Origin: Agarilytica sp033852175
Lineage (GTDB): Bacteria; Pseudomonadota; Gammaproteobacteria; Pseudomonadales; Cellvibrionaceae
Assembly (NCBI GenBank): GCA_033852175.1
Contig: JAWSUY010000030.1
Span: forward strand, 62,001 to 126,000
Direction: 5' to 3'
Length of the DNA: 64,000 nucleotides
Shown here: piece after piece, positions 43,924 through 52,652 of the stretch
Layout: each line of letters opens with the position of its first letter
Position numbering within the stretch: position 1 is the stretch's first letter
Made by a program: the position numbers and the translations under genes
The notes under the pieces: generated by a model
The model's input: the letters and a program-made list of their open reading frames with translations, nothing else
What the model was told of the DNA's origin: nothing
Database searches by the model: none

Positions 43924-45531
43924 GTGTCTACATTTTTCAGAATTATCATCATCATTCACACTATCGGCCGCTACCGCTTAGACAAGCTGCTAGAACCGCA
44001 TCAGATAGCGAAAAAATTTAAGCCACTTTTTATCGTATTTTGGTTTTATCCAAACAACACCGAAAATAGAGGAAAGCGTTTAAGGCACGCCTTAGAAGAA
44101 CTCGGCCCTATCTTTGTAAAATTCGGACAACTGCTTTCTACCCGGCCTGATGTCATGCCCGAAGACATGGTCTCCGAACTTAACCACTTACAAGATAACG
44201 TCGCCGCTTTTGATAACGATATTTTTAAAACACTAGTAGAAGAAGCTCTAGGCAACTCAATTGAAGAACTTTTTAACAACTATGAAGATGCCCCGCTAGC
44301 CTCCGCATCCGTAGCGCAAGTCCATACAGCAGAATTAAAGAACGGCGATCAGGTTATTATCAAAGCCATTCGACCTGGCATCGAAAAAACTATCAAAACC
44401 GACACTCAACTGCTCTTATTCATCGCCAAATTAGTAGAGCGCGTTAGCGCAGAGGGGCGCAGGCTCCGCCCAGTAGAAGTTGTAGAAGATTACCGCAATA
44501 CGATTTTCGACGAATTGAACCTATCATTAGAAGCCGCCAACGCATCTCAACTTAGAAGAAACTTCGAAGATTCAGGCCAGCTTTACGTACCCCGCGTATA
44601 TTGGGACTACTGCAAGCCAAACGTCATGGTAATGGAGAGAATCTACGGCCTTCCTGTAACCAACATGGAAGACTTAGAAAATCAAAACACCAATATGAAA
44701 TTGTTAGCCGAACGCGGTGTAGAAATCTTCTTCACCCAAGTATTCGAGCACAACTTTTTTCATGCGGACATGCACCCAGGCAATGTTTTTGTCTCCAAAG
44801 AGAACCCAGAGAACCCTAGCTATATCGCCGTCGACATGGCGATCATCGGGTCACTAACTCGCGAAGATCAATATTATTTAGCCCGAAATTTATTGGCCAT
44901 GTTCCGCCGAGACTATCGCCAAGTAGCAGAACTTCACGTCAGCAGCGGATGGGTACCTAAAGGGACTTCCGTGAGCGGTTTTGAAGCGGCCATCCGCTCG
45001 GTTTGCGAACCTATATTTGAAAAGCCACTGAAAGAGATCTCATTTGGCGAAGCCCTTATTACGATATTCAGAACCGCTCGACGCTACAACATGCAGGTTC
45101 AACCGCAATTAGTTTTATTACAGAAAACGCTTCTCAATATTGAAGGGCTTGGTCGACAGCTGTATCCCGAACTCAACCTATGGGATACCGCACATCCCTT
45201 TTTAGAGAGATGGATCAAACAACGCTATCACCCAAAAAATCTATTAAAAGAGTTTCGTTATTACGCTCCCGAATGGCTAGAGAAACTCCCTGAGATTCCT
45301 CAGCTAGTGTTAAATACGCTAGAAACTGTAAAGAACCAACAGAACGACTCTGGAAACAATTTAATCGTAGAAAGAATACTTAAACAACAGCAAAGAAAAC
45401 GAAATTTAACAAAAGTCATCGGCGTCAGCCTTATGGCCGCAGGGATTTATCTAGGTTTTCTAGACAGCGACCAAGCAGTGGCCAGCCTTACCCTCATCTC
45501 GGCATCCTTTTTACTGTTACTGCTGAACTAG
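43924..45531 (+). CDS. ubiB: Ubiquinone biosynthesis regulatory protein kinase-like UbiB
   Basis: A 535-residue ABC1/ADCK/UbiB atypical kinase. The invariant K-x-G-Q motif (V-K-F-G-Q-L-L-S-T-R-P-D) replaces the usual nucleotide loop arrangement, with the A-S-A-S-V-A-Q-V-H segment, E-x-D-F-like D-E-L-N-L-S-L-E-A-A-N and the H-x-D-M-H-P-G-N-V-F catalytic region. The C-terminus has two hydrophobic helices (about 500-533) for inner-membrane attachment. UbiB is needed for ubiquinone synthesis, probably by extracting lipid precursors. Start GTG at 43924, ten bases after ubiJ. Confidence 0.96.
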   Translation: MSTFFRIIIIIHTIGRYRLDKLLEPHQIAKKFKPLFIVFWFYPNNTENRGKRLRHALEELGPIFVKFGQLLSTRPDVMPEDMVSELNHLQDNVAAFDNDIFKTLVEEALGNSIEELFNNYEDAPLASASVAQVHTAELKNGDQVIIKAIRPGIEKTIKTDTQLLLFIAKLVERVSAEGRRLRPVEVVEDYRNTIFDELNLSLEAANASQLRRNFEDSGQLYVPRVYWDYCKPNVMVMERIYGLPVTNMEDLENQNTNMKLLAERGVEIFFTQVFEHNFFHADMHPGNVFVSKENPENPSYIAVDMAIIGSLTREDQYYLARNLLAMFRRDYRQVAELHVSSGWVPKGTSVSGFEAAIRSVCEPIFEKPLKEISFGEALITIFRTARRYNMQVQPQLVLLQKTLLNIEGLGRQLYPELNLWDTAHPFLERWIKQRYHPKNLLKEFRYYAPEWLEKLPEIPQLVLNTLETVKNQQNDSGNNLIVERILKQQQRKRNLTKVIGVSLMAAGIYLGFLDSDQAVASLTLISASFLLLLLN

Positions 45532-45620
45532 AAGTAACAGCCTAACAAAACCGCCTATACGGCATTTTCGCTATCCGGTTTTCAATAAACAAGTTTGACG
45601 CATAAATAGCAGAACAAAGG

Positions 45621-45650
45621 GAAAACTAGCGACGCTGAAGCCAGCGCCTT
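45621..45650 (-). terminator. Weak intrinsic terminator after mipA-like gene
   Basis: On the minus strand a 7-base-pair stem (GGCGCTG / CAGCGTC, one G-T pair) with a 4-base loop is followed by GCTAGTTTTC. The T-run is short, so efficiency is uncertain. It lies between the convergent ubiB and mipA-like genes. Confidence 0.4.
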
Positions 45651-45683
45651 AGTTATTTGGAGTGGCTACTGGATAAAAGCATT

Positions 45684-46481
45684 CTATTTTGCACTCAACG
45701 CCAGCCAAGCAACAGCAAAACTCACTGCAAAATAATCGTTGGTTTCAACCAGAGGGCTATCCTCAAAAGTAGCGCCAGCCAAGTTGTCGTAACGCACACT
45801 TAAGCCAAACCAAAAATCGCCACGCCGTCGGCTCATACTGGTTTTAAAATAATAGCCACTGAAACCACCATCAGCAGCGTATGCAGGCCTTAAGTCGGTT
45901 ACATACCGAGATTCAACGCTGTAATAATAATCGTGATAGCTCTCGGAACCAAAAAGCGCACCAATACTCGCACGCGCATTCCACCCGCCAAACAAGCTGG
46001 GCTCTACATAGGTAAAGCGGGGGTTAAAATTATAACCACGAAAGTGCAGACCCTGCTCTCCCACTGTAAACACACCTCGAACAGGAAGCCTCAACTGCCA
46101 ACCGCTACTGAAATCCTCTCCGGAAAGATTAATATTAACGGAAGGGCCTAACTCAAATGCGGATTCCAGCTCAGACATACCTTCTCGCAACTCATTATCA
46201 TCAGAGCTACCGTTCAAGGCCATTTCACCACTAAGATTCACCTCCACCCGATCGTTCGATAAAAACTCACCTCGCAACCCCTTACGATCCGCCTTAATAA
46301 AATCACCACGATAAACGAGAAAAGGAAAAGGGTAAGCCTGCACCTGACGCTCTTTAGAGCCACGGTAGTCGTATAACGCCTGTCCACCAAACCCGACCCC
46401 AAGCTCCCATTTTGGTGGTTTTTCCGCAAAGGAGAACACGGGAAGAAACATGAGAACCAAAAACAAACGGGCAATTTTCAT
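45684..46481 (-). CDS. MipA/OmpV-family outer membrane protein
   Basis: 265 residues from ATG 46481 (MKIARLFLVLMFLPVFSFAE), which gives a clean signal peptide cut after residue 19 or so; the longer frame upstream is not needed. The mature part is a predicted 12-strand-type beta-barrel: repeated amphipathic strands, W-E-L-G-V-G-F-G-G at the start, P-F-P-F-L-V-Y-R-G-D-F and a terminal aromatic-poor strand. MipA scaffolds murein synthases in E. coli, but most family members are of unknown role. It is transcribed alone and convergent with ubiB. Confidence 0.85.
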   Translation of the reverse strand: MKIARLFLVLMFLPVFSFAEKPPKWELGVGFGGQALYDYRGSKERQVQAYPFPFLVYRGDFIKADRKGLRGEFLSNDRVEVNLSGEMALNGSSDDNELREGMSELESAFELGPSVNINLSGEDFSSGWQLRLPVRGVFTVGEQGLHFRGYNFNPRFTYVEPSLFGGWNARASIGALFGSESYHDYYYSVESRYVTDLRPAYAADGGFSGYYFKTSMSRRRGDFWFGLSVRYDNLAGATFEDSPLVETNDYFAVSFAVAWLALSAK

Positions 46482-46964
46482 ACGATCATTTTCACAACAA
46501 GTAGAAACAACATCCTCACATACGAGGGCGATTGAGGAGTCTAACAGATGACTAAGAAAGACGGGCATAACCAACCAACCCACCCAAGCCTAAAGCCTGA
46601 GACAGGCAAACGTACGGGTATAAAGTCAATTTCTGCTGAATACAGAGAGTAAGCAGGCAGTATTTCAAATGTCATAAACCGAGGCAGGGTCAGGTGAAAC
46701 TTATGGCGTAAAAACAACTGCGGCTTACAGAGCTAGAAAGCTACTCATAATTGATCCGTAACCCAGAATTACGATGGTGAGATAGGCTACCCATATTACA
46801 CAGTCGGCCAGATTTGGGCTGAGCTACAACGCTTTAAACAGCCGCCAGTTGAGGATTATAGCGTAGAAAGTAACGTGAACTTACAGGGTTAATATTGAGC
46901 AAAAACCCATATGGGGACTCCATTCCCCAAACAATATGGACGACTAGATTAGATCTGGTCTAGC
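46482..46964. other. Gap between the mipA-like and YbjQ-fusion genes (483 bases)
   Basis: No gene recognised on either strand. The region upstream of the mipA-like start should carry its promoter. A TATAAT hexamer occurs on the minus strand near 46857-46862, but the spacing to a -35 is poor. No tRNA, hairpin with T-run or repeat stands out. Confidence 0.4.
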
Positions 46965-48170
46965 CTAGGCAGCTTTAGCTTTTACAGCCGTACCGGTAGC
47001 AACAACCATCATCATGGCTGATTCGCCCCTAGAGATTTCACTGTATTCCAGTTTCACCTCGACAACGGTGTTAGCCCCCAATAAAAATGCTTCTTTTTTA
47101 ATTTCATCAAGAACCATTTTTCGAGCATCTTTCAAAGCATTAGGAGAGGAAGCATACTCTGCACGAGAAAAGCCTTTGCGTTTTGAAAGGTCACTCTGCA
47201 CCGCATCGGTACCAATAACACATTCAGAAGTAACCAAATCTAAGCGCTTTTCGATGTTCAAATTTCTTGCCGTTTCAGTTGTCAGGACAACCGACTCGTA
47301 TTGACCAGGAAGCACAGAGTACTGAGTTTTTTTCATATTGCCCACCGCTACAGCTTCGGCCTCAACTTTTGCCTCAACCTCAACCGATACCATAGCATCA
47401 CTAAACGGCACTTCTTGAACCTCAGCTTTGGCTGCAATTTTAGCGGCTCTCACCTCACCAATTTTTTCTTTCAAGCTAACAACATTGCTTTCATTGTTAG
47501 CAGCAACGATACCCTCTTTAGCCGCCGCTACTTTATCAAGTCCTTCCTCGCCAACCGCAACTGTCGCAGAACATGGCTCAGAGACAACTGAAACGGCCTG
47601 AACAGGCACATCATCGAAATTTAACGCAATATCCAAGCTCTCATCGACATCGGGACGAGCCTCGACATTATCGAAACATACCACCTCAACGACCGCCATT
47701 GACTCTACATCCTCTTCGAGATAAAGGTCAAAATCCTCGTCTTGACCAAGAGTAGCCTCAGCCTTATCAGTAGATGAGTCATAGCCCACTATAGACTCGT
47801 CAACACCACTTACATCAACATCATTCAGCTCTGCAGGCTCTACAGACTGCTCTTCAAGAATATTAACAGCCAAAGGTTCACGTTCAGATACAGCCAACCC
47901 ACTATTTTCAAATACTTCATCAACAGTTCCGACAACATCATCATCCGCGCTGATAAACTGTTTTTGCGACTGGACTGACTCATCGAGAGAAAGGCGTGCT
48001 TGTGCAATATCACGCTGTAAACCCACCTCGTCAGCCTTAGACGAGATCAACTTATTTGCAGCTGTTCGCTTGTCATCTTGCAGTGTTGAGCAATGAGGGC
48101 ATTGATTGGGCTTGCGATAAACGCCGCCGTTCATCGGCTGATGACAGCTAACACATACGCTATTAATCAT
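46965..48170 (-). CDS. Zinc-ribbon / acidic linker / YbjQ (UPF0145) fusion protein
   Basis: 401 residues in three parts. (1) An N-terminal zinc ribbon, residues 1-32, with C6-x2-C9 and C24-x2-C27. (2) A long acidic and Val/Ala-rich low-complexity linker, about 45-275, likely disordered. (3) A C-terminal YbjQ-type domain, about 290-400 (S-V-V-L-T-T-E-T; L-G-A-N-T-V-V-E-V-K-L-E-Y; M-M-V-V-A-T-G-T-A-V). YbjQ domains form pentamers and have been suggested, without firm proof, to bind metals. There is no signal peptide or membrane helix, so it is cytoplasmic. It is transcribed alone downstream of pnp. Function unknown; the fusion is the notable feature. Confidence 0.8.
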   Translation of the reverse strand: MINSVCVSCHQPMNGGVYRKPNQCPHCSTLQDDKRTAANKLISSKADEVGLQRDIAQARLSLDESVQSQKQFISADDDVVGTVDEVFENSGLAVSEREPLAVNILEEQSVEPAELNDVDVSGVDESIVGYDSSTDKAEATLGQDEDFDLYLEEDVESMAVVEVVCFDNVEARPDVDESLDIALNFDDVPVQAVSVVSEPCSATVAVGEEGLDKVAAAKEGIVAANNESNVVSLKEKIGEVRAAKIAAKAEVQEVPFSDAMVSVEVEAKVEAEAVAVGNMKKTQYSVLPGQYESVVLTTETARNLNIEKRLDLVTSECVIGTDAVQSDLSKRKGFSRAEYASSPNALKDARKMVLDEIKKEAFLLGANTVVEVKLEYSEISRGESAMMMVVATGTAVKAKAA

Positions 48171-48327
48171 GAATCCACCTGTATATTGAAGTGCGCACTA
48201 AAGTGGCGTCATTATATTCAAGAGTTACGGAGTTTGTTGTGGCAATGTCAAAATACGCGAATCAGATCACTTGCAATACGTGACGAAATACCAATTTTTG
48301 AAAAATATTTCGCGCAAAAAAATAAGC

Positions 48328-48360
48328 AAAAAAAAACCGCGAACAAAGTCGCGGTTTTTT
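48328..48360 (-). terminator. Intrinsic terminator of pnp
   Basis: A 7-base-pair stem (ACCGCGA / TCGCGGT) flanked by an A-run on one side and T6 on the other, so it can act in both directions. It lies about 40 bases after the pnp stop and ends the rimP-to-pnp transcription unit. Confidence 0.9.
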
Positions 48361-48397
48361 GAACTGCACAATCTAAACTGTGCTTACATTTTTAGAG

Positions 48398-50527
48398 CTA
48401 CTCAGCGCTTGAATCAGTCGCAGTTTCTTCAGGAGCTGCAGGCTTGTCAAGAAGCTCTTTAATTGAAAGCTTAATGCGGCCACGCTGATCAACATCCATA
48501 CAAAGAACATCAAGTTCTTGACCAACTTCCAAATAGTCCTCAACTTTCTGCACACGCTCATGCGCAATTTGAGAAATATGAACTAAGCCATCTTTTCCTG
48601 GCAAGAAGTTAATAAATGCACCAAAATCAACGATTCGAACAACTTTACCTTTGTAGGTTGTACCCACTTCAGCTTCAGCGGTAATCTCTTCAACTCGGTT
48701 AATTGCAGCCTGCAAACCTTCACCACTAGCAGCGTAGATTTTAACAGTACCGTCATCATCAATATCGATAGACGCGCCAGTCTCTTCAGTAATAGAACGG
48801 ATAGTTGCGCCGCCTTTACCGATGATGTCGCGAATTTTATCAGGGTGAACTTTTAGAGTGTGGTACTGAGGAGCAGTATCGCTAAGCTCTTTACGAGGAG
48901 CCGCGATCACTTGATTCATCTCACTAAGAATGTGCAAACGAGCACTCAAAGCTTGCTCAAGTGCTTGCTCCATAATGTCTTCAGTGATTCCTTCAATTTT
49001 GATATCCATCTGCAATGCAGTAATACCGTTTGAAGTACCCGCAACTTTAAAGTCCATATCGCCTAAGTGATCTTCATCACCTAAGATATCGGTCAAAATA
49101 GCGTAACCTTCGTCTTCTTTAATCAAGCCCATCGCGATACCCGCAACAGGTGCTTTGATCGGTACGCCAGCATCCATCAACGCCAAGCTGCTACCACAAA
49201 CAGAAGCCATTGAGCTTGAACCGTTTGACTCAGTAATTTCACTTACAAGACGAATCGTGTACGGGAACTCTTCTTGATTTGGCAATACCGCAGCGATACT
49301 ACGACGAGCCAACCGACCATGGCCAATTTCACGACGATTGGTAGAGCCCATACGACCACACTCACCTACAGAATAAGGAGGGAAGTTGTAGTGCAACATA
49401 AACGGATCACGACGCTCACCTTCAAGGGCATCGATAATTTGAGAATCACGTGCAGAACCTAAAGTTGCAACAACTAAGGCTTGAGTTTCGCCACGAGTAA
49501 ACAACGCTGAACCGTGTACACGAGGTAAAACACCCGCTTCAACCTGTAACGGACGAACCGTTTTAGTATCGCGGCCATCAATACGCGCTTCACCCGCAAC
49601 AACGCGTGAACGTACAATTTTCTTTTCAATTTTACCGAAAACAGTTTTCACTTCATCAGCAGAAAATTCAGACTCTTCCGTTACTAGCTGTGCAACCGCT
49701 TGGCCACGAAGTTCAGAAAGGCGATCATAACGTTTAGCTTTATCAGTAATGCGGTATGCAACACCAATTGAATCTTCGTAGTCGTTCTTAACTGCAGAAA
49801 CCAGCGTCTCATTAAAAACAGGAGCTTGCCATTCCCAACGCTGTTTGCCAGCGTCTTTCACTAGCTCATCAATCGCATGAATAACCGATTGCATTTCTTG
49901 GTGAGCGTATAACACAGCGCCCAACATAATATCTTCTGGTAACTCATTCGCTTCTGACTCAACCATCAGTACAGCGTCTTTTGTACCAGCAACAACCATA
50001 TCCAACTCAGATTCAGCCAACACTGAATAGCGAGGATTCAAAAGGTAGCCTTCATCTTCGGTATAACCGACACGAGCGCCGCCAATTGGGCCGTTAAATG
50101 GAATACCTGAAATAGACAACGCAGCAGATGTACCGATCATTGCAGCGATATCTGGATCTTCATTTTTATCCGCAGAGATAACCGTACAGATAACTTGCAC
50201 TTCGCATAAGTAATCTTTCGGAAAAAGAGGACGAATAGGTCGATCGATCAAACGAGAGGTCAACGTCTCTTTTTCGCTTGGGCGTGCTTCACGCTTGAAA
50301 AATCCACCAGGGATCTTACCAGCAGCGTAAGCCTTTTCGACGTAATGAACAGACAAGGGGAAAAAACCTTGACCTGGAGTGGCTTCTTTCTTGCCAACAA
50401 CTGTACACATTACAGTTGACTTACCTAATGTAACAATAACTGAACCAGTCGCTTGACGAGCTACACGCCCAGTTTCAAGAGTGACGGTGTCATTACCATA
50501 TTGAAATTTTTTGATTATTGGATTCAC
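48398..50527 (-). CDS. pnp: Polyribonucleotide nucleotidyltransferase (PNPase)
   Basis: 709 residues from GTG 50527 (V-N-P-I-I-K-K-F-Q-Y-G), which aligns with the E. coli N-terminus and has AAGGAT seven bases upstream; an ATG at 50578 would add 17 atypical residues. It is a 3'-5' phosphorolytic exoribonuclease and degradosome partner. Order: RNase PH domain 1, an alpha-helical linker, RNase PH domain 2 with the catalytic S-S-S-M-A-S-V and D-x-x-x-D-H-L-G-D-M-D-F motifs, KH domain (I-I-G-K-G-G-A-T-I-R) and S1 domain (Y-K-G-K-V-V-R-I-V-D-F-G-A-F). It follows rpsO, as is usual. Confidence 0.97.
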   Translation of the reverse strand: MNPIIKKFQYGNDTVTLETGRVARQATGSVIVTLGKSTVMCTVVGKKEATPGQGFFPLSVHYVEKAYAAGKIPGGFFKREARPSEKETLTSRLIDRPIRPLFPKDYLCEVQVICTVISADKNEDPDIAAMIGTSAALSISGIPFNGPIGGARVGYTEDEGYLLNPRYSVLAESELDMVVAGTKDAVLMVESEANELPEDIMLGAVLYAHQEMQSVIHAIDELVKDAGKQRWEWQAPVFNETLVSAVKNDYEDSIGVAYRITDKAKRYDRLSELRGQAVAQLVTEESEFSADEVKTVFGKIEKKIVRSRVVAGEARIDGRDTKTVRPLQVEAGVLPRVHGSALFTRGETQALVVATLGSARDSQIIDALEGERRDPFMLHYNFPPYSVGECGRMGSTNRREIGHGRLARRSIAAVLPNQEEFPYTIRLVSEITESNGSSSMASVCGSSLALMDAGVPIKAPVAGIAMGLIKEDEGYAILTDILGDEDHLGDMDFKVAGTSNGITALQMDIKIEGITEDIMEQALEQALSARLHILSEMNQVIAAPRKELSDTAPQYHTLKVHPDKIRDIIGKGGATIRSITEETGASIDIDDDGTVKIYAASGEGLQAAINRVEEITAEAEVGTTYKGKVVRIVDFGAFINFLPGKDGLVHISQIAHERVQKVEDYLEVGQELDVLCMDVDQRGRIKLSIKELLDKPAAPEETATDSSAE

Positions 50528-50790
50528 TTTTTTATCCTTCTTTTTGCTGGAGCCCCATTGCCCCAAGCAAGTTTTCATTTGCGTTTAGTTATTCACTAAA
50601 CAGGTTTTACTTTTAATATAACGACTAGAAAATCTTTACTGGTACGCAATAGAAGCAACTGAAGAGATCAAACAAACAGACTCGTCTAAGTTTCTACTAC
50701 CCACCAAAAACTGTCTCAAATGCGTATTCAGAAAGAATGGAATGCGATGAACGCAAAAATAAAAATGCCCGCATAATGCGGGCAGTTTTT
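50528..50790 (-). other. rpsO-pnp intergenic leader
   Basis: About 260 bases between rpsO and the pnp start. It holds the rpsO terminator (50760-50792) at one end and the pnp ribosome-binding site at the other. In enterobacteria this leader folds into an RNase III-cleaved hairpin used for pnp autoregulation; I do not see an obviously equivalent long hairpin here. Confidence 0.4.
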
Positions 50791-50792
50791 TT
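50760..50792 (-). terminator. Intrinsic terminator of rpsO
   Basis: A strong stem TGCCCGCA / TGCGGGCA with an AT-rich loop, followed on the minus strand by TTTTTATTTTT. It begins a few bases after the rpsO TAA at 50791-50793. Read-through would supply pnp, as known in E. coli. Confidence 0.9.
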
Positions 50793-51060
50793 AGCGGCGC
50801 AAGCCCAACTTTTTAATGAGCGAGGCATAACGAGTACCGTCTTTGCCTTTAAGGTAATCCAACAACTTACGACGTTGGTTAACCATGCGAATCAAACCGC
50901 GACGAGAGTGATGATCTTGCTTATGATCAGCAAAATGGCCTTGAAGCTTGTTGATGTTTGCGGTCAACAAAGCAACTTGAACCTCGGGAGAACCCGTATC
51001 GCCTTCAACACGTTGATGCTCTTTTAAAATAGTTTCTTTTTCTGGTGCACTAAGTGCCAT
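50791..51060 (-). CDS. rpsO: 30S ribosomal protein S15
   Basis: 89 residues, the normal length. It carries the conserved G-D-T-G-S-P-E-V-Q-V-A-L-L-T segment, H-x-x-D-H-H-S-R-R-G-L and the C-terminal Y-L-K-x-x-D-x-x-R-Y loop. S15 is a primary 16S rRNA binder in the central domain. It is preceded by a 200-base gap after truB, large enough for its own promoter and a pseudoknot-type autoregulatory leader, although I cannot confirm the latter by eye. Confidence 0.98.
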   Translation of the reverse strand: MALSAPEKETILKEHQRVEGDTGSPEVQVALLTANINKLQGHFADHKQDHHSRRGLIRMVNQRRKLLDYLKGKDGTRYASLIKKLGLRR

Positions 51061-51260
51061 AACATTTTCCTCGATTACATTGAATATGCATGAAGAACAT
51101 GATTTACGACCGCTCTACATAAGAACAATCGCGACTATCAGCTCTCCTAATTACGGCCTACCCGTGCATATTTACAGGTAGGTCATGAGGACAAACCTCA
51201 ATTCTTGAGTCACCCGCCAAAACAACAAGCCTCAGCGAGTCAAAATTCTTTGTTTCTTAC

Positions 51261-52202
51261 TTAAGATGCCACCAACCGCTTAGGTGCTATACGACCATCT
51301 TCGGTGACCTCTCCCAAGCCTAAAAATTCATCCAGGCCACGGAAGACGCGCACTGTATCACCTTCTTCTGCAATGCGGTAGACCTGGGTATCCATAACAG
51401 CCTGCCCACGAAGAAAATAGAACGCACTGTCGTCTTCAAGTGATAATTTGGGAAATATCGTGACCGGCGAGTCGACACTGAGCAGCTTACAGTCCAGATC
51501 TTCAGCCATTCCTTCACCCCGATCTGACTCAAGGGATTCAAGCGTTTGGGCATCTGCGATAACATAATCACCAGCTTGAGTCCGACGCAATTCACATACG
51601 TGAGCGCCAACTCCCAAATCTCGACCTAAATCTTCCGCCAAACTGCGAACATAAGTACCTTTACTGCAAGAAATACGGACCTTTACAGAAGCTTCAGCAC
51701 CAGGCGCAAACTCTAACAACTCATATGTATGTATCGTGACCGGACGTGCCTCACGCTCCACCTCGATACCCGCTCTGGCCAACTTATACAAAGGCCGACC
51801 ATCTTTCTTGAGAGCAGAATACATAGGAGGGATTTGCTTAATGTCACCGAGATAAGGCGCCATCGATGCTAATACTTGCCCCTCGGTCAACGCCGCAGGA
51901 TCTGACTCAACTAAGACCTTACCGTCAGAATCTCCCGTATCGGTCGTTTGACCAAAACGAAAAACACTCTCGTAAGTTTTATCTGAATCGAGTAAATATT
52001 GAGAAAATTTGGTTGCCTCACCAAAACAAATAGGTAACACACCCGTCGCTAGAGGATCTAACGCACCAGTGTGACCAGCTTTGGAGGCAAAAAAGAGCCT
52101 TTTGGCTTTCTGCACAACATCACTCGACGTCATACCGGCAGCCTTATCAATGAGGATCACACCATTAACTGGCCGCCCAAACTTACGTCGTCGCCCCACC
52201 AA
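51261..52202 (-). CDS. truB: tRNA pseudouridine(55) synthase TruB
   Basis: 313 residues. It makes pseudouridine 55 in the T-loop of tRNAs. The catalytic motif G-H-T-G-A-L-D-P-L-A-T-G-V-L holds the nucleophilic Asp (about residue 47). Also seen: D-K-P-A-G-like D-K-A-A-G-M-T-S-S, C-S-K-G-T-Y-V-R-S-L-A-E-D-L-G and a C-terminal PUA-type domain. The frame begins TTG-GTG directly after the rbfA TGA (no gap); either codon may start translation, giving coupling to rbfA. Confidence 0.96.
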   Translation of the reverse strand: MVGRRRKFGRPVNGVILIDKAAGMTSSDVVQKAKRLFFASKAGHTGALDPLATGVLPICFGEATKFSQYLLDSDKTYESVFRFGQTTDTGDSDGKVLVESDPAALTEGQVLASMAPYLGDIKQIPPMYSALKKDGRPLYKLARAGIEVEREARPVTIHTYELLEFAPGAEASVKVRISCSKGTYVRSLAEDLGRDLGVGAHVCELRRTQAGDYVIADAQTLESLESDRGEGMAEDLDCKLLSVDSPVTIFPKLSLEDDSAFYFLRGQAVMDTQVYRIAEEGDTVRVFRGLDEFLGLGEVTEDGRIAPKRLVAS

Positions 52203-52589
52203 TCACCCCTCGTCGTCGGGATGATGAGCGCGATCAGAAGAAAGGGCTTTGTCGATAAGGTCTGTCATTTTCTGACCACGAACAACCGACTTATCAAATA
52301 GAAACAACAAACGTGGCGTTGTACGGATTTTGATATCCTTTGCCACCATTCCACGAATAAAGCTTGAAGCCTTATTCAGTACCTCCACCTTAATGGTATC
52401 TTCCTCTTCGCTATCCTGACCCACAAAAGTCACATACAGCTTAGCAAGAGCCAAATCTTTCGATACCGCTACCGCATTGATATTGACCATACCCAAACGA
52501 GGATCTCTAACCTCTGACTGGATAATTTGAGCCACACTCCGCTGGATAGCGTCAGCGACTCGATCCGAGCGTTTAAATTCTCTTGGCAT
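52203..52589 (-). CDS. rbfA: 30S ribosome-binding factor RbfA
   Basis: 128 residues with a KH-type fold: N-terminal R-V-A-D-A-I-Q-R-S-V-A-Q-I-I-Q-S-E-V-R-D-P-R-L, a middle L-A-x-A-K-L-Y-V-T-F-V and P-R-L-L-F-L-F-D-K-S. It assists 16S 5'-end processing and late 30S maturation, and its cold-shock role is well known. It lies between infB and truB, in the usual order. It works in the same assembly pathway as RsgA, also encoded in this window, and as RimP of this operon. Confidence 0.97.
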   Translation of the reverse strand: MPREFKRSDRVADAIQRSVAQIIQSEVRDPRLGMVNINAVAVSKDLALAKLYVTFVGQDSEEEDTIKVEVLNKASSFIRGMVAKDIKIRTTPRLLFLFDKSVVRGQKMTDLIDKALSSDRAHHPDDEG

Positions 52590-52652
52590 TAATCACTCTT
52601 TATATTGTTAAAGTCTATTTTTCTTCTGCTAATATTTCTGGAGTTCCGCGCG

